Source: Cellvibrionales bacterium UBA1969 (GTDB taxonomy: Bacteria; Pseudomonadota; Gammaproteobacteria; Pseudomonadales; UBA7434). From it: a stretch of 12,160 nt of DNA. The position numbers and the translations under genes are program-made. Below, piece after piece: positions 7,299 through 12,160 of the stretch; position 1 is the stretch's first letter; each line of letters opens with the position of its first letter. The DNA is taken from assembly GCA_002339085.1 (NCBI GenBank), contig DDDX01000048.1, positions 1 through 12,160 of the forward strand. The letters run 5' to 3'. The notes beneath the pieces are model-generated. The model was not told the DNA's origin. It was given only the letters and a program-made list of their open reading frames with translations, and did not search any database.

Positions 7299-9551
7299 AT
7301 GCCCGAAATTCACCCTTTTTCATTATTGATGCAGCGCTTAGTGAGTAACCAACATCGTGGCCTATTGGTGCTTAGTGGGAGTCAAGCATGGTGCCATTCG
7401 AGAGCCACTGAAGTATTAAATGCAGTTGATGCCGATCAAAGCAGTTATTGGTTAAGTCAATATGAACCAAAATGTGGGCTTGCTATTCGGCATCTTCGGC
7501 CCAATAGAATAAAGCACTTATTAGGCAATGATGTTGCTTATTTAGTGGTTGATGGTTGGGAAGGGTTTTCACCCGATGGCCTGGCGCTAGCCAGCGGCGC
7601 GCTATGCGCCGGAGGGTTGTTAATCTTACTCGTCCCTGAGCTTGAAAGCTGGAATCGTTTTGAAGATCCTGATTATTTAAGATTTACTGCGCTTAGGCCA
7701 TCAGCTTATCGCATGAATGGTTACTTTATCGATCGGTGTTGTCGATTTTTTCAATCACTTAGTGTCACCCAAGGCAACTATTGGTCGGCGCAAGCGCTGA
7801 TGATAGATGAAAGTGACTGCCCGAGAAGTTTTGATTTACCGAGCTCGTTAGCTGGCCATGCTCTCACACCGTTACCGGACAAAGATCTATTTCAACCAAC
7901 AATTGATCAGCAAAAAGTGATTTCTTCAATAAAAGGCTTATCACGATTATCCTCCGCTGTCTGTTTGCTTGAAGCAGATCGTGGCAGAGGTAAAAGTGTT
8001 GCCTTAGGTTTAGCTATTCAATCATTGCTGACTTCAACTCAATTAACCATAGCAGTTATCGCGCCTCTGGCTAACAATGTTGCCAATCTTTTTACCGCTA
8101 TTGAGACCACAACTGCTTTTAACGCGTCAAGACTAAGTTACTATGCGGTTGATGAGTTGCTTTATCGTGATACTGGTCGCAGTAAAAGTCATGAATCAGA
8201 TATCACCTGCTATGATTTACTCGTTATCGATGAAGCGGCGGCAATCCCGCTACCTGTGTTATATAAATTATCTCGCTTGGCTCCTCGCGTTGTTTTATCA
8301 ACCACATTGAATGGTTATGAAGGCAGTGGGAAGGGATTTTCATTGCGCTTTAAAGAAGGACTTAGTTACCAGTTTGAACAGCTTTTTGTGTTAAATTTGC
8401 ATCATGCTATTCGCTGGTCTAATGACGACCCACTTGAGATTTTTTTAAATCAACTTCTGCTGTTAGATACTAAAAGCGTTGTATGTTCTGAGACTAAACC
8501 ATTGGTCGACGTTCAGTACCAGATCAGAAAGGTAACAGCTAAACAGTTGCTGTTTGATGAGTGTCTTTTAAGACAAGTCTTTACTTTATTAATGCAAGCC
8601 CACTACCAGAGCCGACCAAGTGATTTGAGGCAGCTGCTTGATGCGCCTTATTTAACGCTTTGGGTGTTAGAATGTGGCGAGCAACACGATCGAAGCGTGG
8701 TTGGCGTTTTGCTTTGTTGCGAGGAGGGTGGTTTTGATCAAGATGATAAATTGCTTACTTTAATTGCAAATGGGCAGCGTCGACCACAGGGAAATTTATT
8801 GTCGCAATCATTGGTCCAGCGATCCGGCCAAACAGCGTGGTGTCATTATCGTTCGCTAAGAGTCATGCGGATAGCGATAGATCCAGATCATCGCAGAAAA
8901 GGGTTAGCCTCACAATTGATTGAAACGATGGAGGCTTATCTCACTCAGCATCAATATCATTATTGGGGAACTAGTTTTGGTTTTCATTCAGATTTACTGC
9001 ACTTCTGGCAACGGTTTAATATTGATATGGTGAACTTGGGTTTGCATCGAGATAAAGCCAGCGGTCTACGTAATTTACAGCTAATTAAGCCAATGAGCGC
9101 TAAGCTAATTGAAGCGAGCAAGCAAGCATCACAAAACTTTAGGGTTGACTTAATGGCCTACAAGGCAAGCTATTTAAACGATTTGAGTGATGCTGATACT
9201 GATATTTTAACTGGTTCAAACCAGGGAACTATTCAAACGGAAGCTTTCTCATACTCAGTTCGTGATACAAAACAATTGCAGCGGTTTTTAGATGATGAAA
9301 TATCTTTTGATCAAGCTTACCCCGCGCTTCGACGGTTTGTTTATGCAAAGCAAAGGACTGAGTCAAAAAATAAATTTATTCAAACGAATGAGAACTATTT
9401 TTATTTAAATGAATGTGGAGATCTAACCGTATTTGCCGTCGATCATGCGCCTCAATGGCGCGTTATTGCTGATAAGTTTGGACTTTCTGGTCGAAGAGAA
9501 GTCATTCAAGCGATAAAAACTGAATTAATCCAGCAAACTCGCTCAAAATAG
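7299..9551 (+). CDS. tmcA: tRNA(Met) cytidine acetyltransferase TmcA
   Basis: Acetylates the wobble cytidine (C34) of elongator tRNA-Met to ac4C with acetyl-CoA and ATP or GTP hydrolysis, which secures accurate AUG decoding. Domains in order: N-terminal DUF1726 region (about 1-190); helicase-like ATPase with Walker A ADRGRGKS (226-233) and Walker B VIDEAAAIP (D311, E312); the GYEGSGKGF segment; a GNAT acetyltransferase domain (about 450-600) with RRPQGN (494-499) and the acetyl-CoA loop RRKGLA (532-537); and a C-terminal tRNA-binding region. At 750 residues it is about 80 longer than the E. coli enzyme (671), mostly through small insertions. The start has no clear ribosome site, but the distance to the conserved LLVLSG (21 residues) equals that in E. 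coli TmcA as I recall it, which supports this ATG. It is separated from acnB by 174 bases. Confidence 0.95.
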   Translation: MPEIHPFSLLMQRLVSNQHRGLLVLSGSQAWCHSRATEVLNAVDADQSSYWLSQYEPKCGLAIRHLRPNRIKHLLGNDVAYLVVDGWEGFSPDGLALASGALCAGGLLILLVPELESWNRFEDPDYLRFTALRPSAYRMNGYFIDRCCRFFQSLSVTQGNYWSAQALMIDESDCPRSFDLPSSLAGHALTPLPDKDLFQPTIDQQKVISSIKGLSRLSSAVCLLEADRGRGKSVALGLAIQSLLTSTQLTIAVIAPLANNVANLFTAIETTTAFNASRLSYYAVDELLYRDTGRSKSHESDITCYDLLVIDEAAAIPLPVLYKLSRLAPRVVLSTTLNGYEGSGKGFSLRFKEGLSYQFEQLFVLNLHHAIRWSNDDPLEIFLNQLLLLDTKSVVCSETKPLVDVQYQIRKVTAKQLLFDECLLRQVFTLLMQAHYQSRPSDLRQLLDAPYLTLWVLECGEQHDRSVVGVLLCCEEGGFDQDDKLLTLIANGQRRPQGNLLSQSLVQRSGQTAWCHYRSLRVMRIAIDPDHRRKGLASQLIETMEAYLTQHQYHYWGTSFGFHSDLLHFWQRFNIDMVNLGLHRDKASGLRNLQLIKPMSAKLIEASKQASQNFRVDLMAYKASYLNDLSDADTDILTGSNQGTIQTEAFSYSVRDTKQLQRFLDDEISFDQAYPALRRFVYAKQRTESKNKFIQTNENYFYLNECGDLTVFAVDHAPQWRVIADKFGLSGRREVIQAIKTELIQQTRSK

Positions 9552-9576
9552 CAATTAAATTATTATCAGAGTAAGG

Positions 9577-9582
9577 TATAAT
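9577..9582 (+). promoter_or_regulatory. Candidate -10 box for acnB
   Basis: A perfect TATAAT lies 25 bases after the tmcA stop and about 144 bases before the acnB start. The matching -35 is poor: TTAAAT at 9555-9560 with 16-base spacing. If used, the acnB mRNA would have a leader of roughly 135 bases. That would be long enough for control by leader structure. Based on sequence match only. Confidence 0.35.
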
Positions 9583-9679
9583 AAACCATGTAAAGCAATA
9601 GAGTTTTTAAATAACCAGCCTTAACTATTCGCTAAATGAATGCTCCTCATGTATTAAGAAAATACCATTAGTTATCACC

Positions 9680-9694
9680 TTTCATTTAATGAAA
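9680..9694. repeat. Short palindrome in the acnB leader
   Basis: TTTCATTTAATGAAA is a perfect 6-bp inverted repeat around a 3-base centre. It ends about 20 bases before the AGGAG ribosome site of acnB (9716-9720). It could be an operator or a weak hairpin near the translation start. At this AT content a repeat of this size can also arise by chance. Confidence 0.35.
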
Positions 9695-9725
9695 TAGTTG
9701 TCATTTCTTTATTTAGGAGTTATCA

Positions 9726-12160
9726 GTGTTAGAAGCTTATCGTCAACATGTAGCAGAAAGGGCTACTCAAGGAATCCCGCCCAAGCCATTAAATGCTGAG
9801 CAAGTTGCGGGTTTAATTGAGTTGCTTAAAAACCCTCCAGATGGAGAAGCAGATTTTTTAATAGATCTTTTGACTAATCGAGTGCCGCCGGGTGTTGACG
9901 AAGCAGCTTATGTTAAAGCAGGATTTTTATCGGCCTTAGCGAAAAGTGAAACGACCAATAATTTAATTGATGCTGAACATGCGGTACGTTTGCTAGGTAA
10001 TATGTTGGGCGGTTATAACATTGAGACTTTGGTTCAATTGCTTGACGACAATAGCCTTGCTGAACTGGCGGCAGAACAGCTTAAAGGCACACTATTAATG
10101 TTTGATGCCTTTCATGATGTCGCTGAAAAAGCCAAGTTAGGTAATACATTTGCTCATTCTGTATTAGAGTCTTGGGCTAATGCGGAGTGGTTTACTTCAC
10201 GAGAAGCGGTGCCTGAGTCAACTAAACTGGTTGTCTTTAAAGTGACCGGTGAAACCAATACAGACGATCTTTCGCCTGCGCCTGATGCCTGGAGTCGGCC
10301 TGATATTCCACTGCATGCTTTGGCCATGTTTAAAATGGCGCGTGATGGTCTTACGCCAGATAAGCCCGGTGAAATTGGTCCTATGGAGCAGATTAAAGCC
10401 TTGCAAGAAAAAGGCTTACCGATTGCCTTTGTAGGCGATGTGGTAGGTACGGGTTCTTCACGAAAGTCAGGAACTAACTCTGTGCTTTGGTATTTTGGTG
10501 ACGACATGCCAGGCGTACCAAACAAGCGAAGTGGTGGTGTCTGTATCGGCGGAAAGGTTGCACCTATATTTTTTAACACTATGGAAGATTCCGGTGCGCT
10601 CGTGTTTGAAGCGCCCGTTGAGAAATTGGCGATGGGGGATGTTATTGAGGTGCGCCCTTACGATGGTCAAATTCTCAGTGAGTCTGGTGAAGTACTCAGT
10701 GAGTATGCATTTAAGTCCGATGTGATTCTAGATGAGGTGCGAGCAGGTGGGCGTATTAATTTAATCATTGGTCGTGGTTTAACAGCCCGGGCACGTGAAG
10801 CTCTAGATTTACCTGTGACAGATATGTTTCGTTTGCCCGAAGAGCCAAAGGCTTCTGATGCGGGTTTTACCTTGGCGCAAAAAATGGTTGGTCGCGCCTG
10901 TGGTTTACCCGAAGGACAAGGCGTTCGTCCTGGGGCTTACTGCGAGCCGAAGATGACCACCGTTGGCTCCCAAGACACTACTGGGCCAATGACGCGAGAT
11001 GAGCTTCAGGATTTGGCTTGTTTAGGTTTTTCGTCGGATTTGGTGATGCAGTCATTTTGTCATACCGCGGCTTATCCTAAGCCTGTTGATATTGAAACAC
11101 AGCATACCTTACCTGATTTCATTATGACACGTGGCGGTGTGTCTCTGAAACCTAAAGATGGCATCATTCATAGTTGGTTAAACCGGATGTTGTTGCCCGA
11201 TACAGTCGGTACTGGCGGTGATTCACATACGCGTTTTCCAATGGGTATTTCTTTTCCGGCTGGCTCTGGCTTAGTGGCCTTTGCCGCGGCGACCGGGGTC
11301 ATGCCGCTCGATATGCCTGAGTCTATTTTAGTTCGATTTAGCGGGACAATGCAGCCAGGAGTGACATTGCGCGATTTGGTTCACGCGATTCCCTACTATG
11401 CGATACAGCAAGGCTTACTGACCGTTGAGAAAAAAGGCAAGAAAAACATATTTTCAGGACGGATTCTTGAGATTGAGGGTTTAGAGTCGCTGACCGTTGA
11501 GCAGGCGTTTGAGCTATCCGATGCGTCAGCGGAGCGATCTGCCGCCGGGTGCACCATCAAACTTGGGGGAGACACCATTGCCGAGTACCTGCGCTCCAAT
11601 GTTGTGCTGCTGCGCTCCATGATCGCCGAGGGCTACGGCGACGCGCGCACGCTCGAGCGACGCGCCAGAAATATGGAGGCCTGGCTTAAAAACCCCGAGC
11701 TACTGCGGGCGGATGCAGACGCAGAGTATGCGGCAGTCATTGAAATAGATCTGGCGGAAATCGATCAGCCGATCGTCTGCGCCCCCAACGATCCCGACGA
11801 TGCGCGCCTGCTCTCTGAGGTACAGGGAGATCAGGTTGACGAGGTCTTTATTGGCAGTTGCATGACCAACATTGGCCATTTCCGAGCCGCTGGCGAGCTG
11901 CTTGAAGCGCATGGTGCCCCCGTCAGCACCCGGATGTGGATTTGCCCGCCTACACGCATGGACGAACACCAGCTCATGGAGGAAGGTTATTACGCAATCC
12001 TCGGTCGCGCGGGTGCGCGCACCGAGATGCCGGGCTGCTCGCTGTGCATGGGCAACCAGGCCAGAGTCGCGCCGCAGTCGACAGTGCTCTCAACGTCCAC
12101 ACGTAACTTCCCGAATCGGCTTGGCGAGGGCTCCAATGTGTACCTCACCTCCGCTGAACT
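9726..12160 (+). CDS. acnB: Aconitate hydratase B, 3' end cut by the window
   Basis: Bifunctional aconitase / 2-methylisocitrate dehydratase of the TCA and methylcitrate cycles, a cytoplasmic [4Fe-4S] enzyme. The reading frame is open from the GTG at 9726 to the window end: 811 whole codons against about 865 in E. coli AcnB, so roughly 50 residues are missing. The N-terminus (LEAYRQHVAERA) matches the AcnB start, and an AGGAG at 9716-9720 supports it. Domains in order: HEAT-like N-terminal domain (about 1-160), swivel domain with GTGSSRKS (241-248), then the catalytic core with GGDSHTRFP. The cluster ligands are present as C712 (FIGSCMTNIG), C771 and C774 (PGCSLCMGN). In other organisms apo-AcnB also binds mRNA. 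Composition changes strongly near 11480-11545 (see findings): by hand count GC3 is about 27% in the first 60 codons and about 70% in the last 206, with no frameshift. Confidence 0.96.
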   Translation, partial: MLEAYRQHVAERATQGIPPKPLNAEQVAGLIELLKNPPDGEADFLIDLLTNRVPPGVDEAAYVKAGFLSALAKSETTNNLIDAEHAVRLLGNMLGGYNIETLVQLLDDNSLAELAAEQLKGTLLMFDAFHDVAEKAKLGNTFAHSVLESWANAEWFTSREAVPESTKLVVFKVTGETNTDDLSPAPDAWSRPDIPLHALAMFKMARDGLTPDKPGEIGPMEQIKALQEKGLPIAFVGDVVGTGSSRKSGTNSVLWYFGDDMPGVPNKRSGGVCIGGKVAPIFFNTMEDSGALVFEAPVEKLAMGDVIEVRPYDGQILSESGEVLSEYAFKSDVILDEVRAGGRINLIIGRGLTARAREALDLPVTDMFRLPEEPKASDAGFTLAQKMVGRACGLPEGQGVRPGAYCEPKMTTVGSQDTTGPMTRDELQDLACLGFSSDLVMQSFCHTAAYPKPVDIETQHTLPDFIMTRGGVSLKPKDGIIHSWLNRMLLPDTVGTGGDSHTRFPMGISFPAGSGLVAFAAATGVMPLDMPESILVRFSGTMQPGVTLRDLVHAIPYYAIQQGLLTVEKKGKKNIFSGRILEIEGLESLTVEQAFELSDASAERSAAGCTIKLGGDTIAEYLRSNVVLLRSMIAEGYGDARTLERRARNMEAWLKNPELLRADADAEYAAVIEIDLAEIDQPIVCAPNDPDDARLLSEVQGDQVDEVFIGSCMTNIGHFRAAGELLEAHGAPVSTRMWICPPTRMDEHQLMEEGYYAILGRAGARTEMPGCSLCMGNQARVAPQSTVLSTSTRNFPNRLGEGSNVYLTSAE

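Noticed and set aside
7138..7323. Minus-strand 61-codon open frame, Lys/Tyr-rich, just upstream of the 7058-7117 stem structure
   Set aside because: It overlaps the first 25 bases of tmcA on the opposite strand, has no ribosome site, and its product resembles nothing I know. The stem-loop after its stop keeps it from being fully dismissed, but it is not strong enough to call a gene.
10154..10579. Minus-strand 141-codon open frame, plus other frames at 10218-10725, 11396-11620 and 11700-11969
   Set aside because: All lie inside acnB, whose translation is conserved and continuous through these positions.

Overview
The window looks like a chromosomal segment from a gammaproteobacterium, probably marine and Cellvibrionales/Pseudomonadales-like. 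The basis is the combination of a gamma-type TmcA, an AcnB-type aconitase, a YehS (DUF1456) protein and a secreted DUF3604 protein. No rRNA or other taxonomic marker is present, so the lineage is an inference. Most of the DNA is moderately AT-rich with A/T-ending codons. There is no tRNA, rRNA, CRISPR array, insertion sequence or phage gene that I can see, so this is largely housekeeping and metabolic territory.

Layout. A minus-strand gene for an exported alanine-rich helical protein (264-1037) ends at a clear Rho-independent terminator (173-200). It is divergent from a plus-strand pair, a Nudix hydrolase and an APH-fold phosphotransferase (1338-3197), which is followed by a terminator at 3217-3245. 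Next come a DUF1456/YehS-like protein (3380-3907) and a short-chain dehydrogenase (3970-4797). The dehydrogenase converges on a minus-strand exported DUF3604 (PHP-like) protein (4828-6873). A 425-base divergent spacer (6874-7298) contains an unusual pair of overlapping, mutually exclusive inverted repeats. The tRNA(Met) cytidine acetyltransferase gene tmcA (7299-9551) and acnB (9726 to the window end, 3' truncated) close the window on the plus strand.

Functional reading. TmcA modifies the wobble base of elongator tRNA-Met, and AcnB is the TCA-cycle aconitase. The Nudix/phosphotransferase pair is probably one transcription unit. Its family relatives suggest coenzyme-A or acyl-CoA-related chemistry, but this is not proven by the sequence.

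The two points most worth a second look are these. First, acnB shifts sharply in base composition and codon choice near 11480-11545 while the protein stays in frame and conserved, which indicates homologous recombination or an assembly chimera. Second, the stem structures at 7058-7117 have terminator/antiterminator geometry when read on the minus strand. I see no convincing new multi-gene biological system here.
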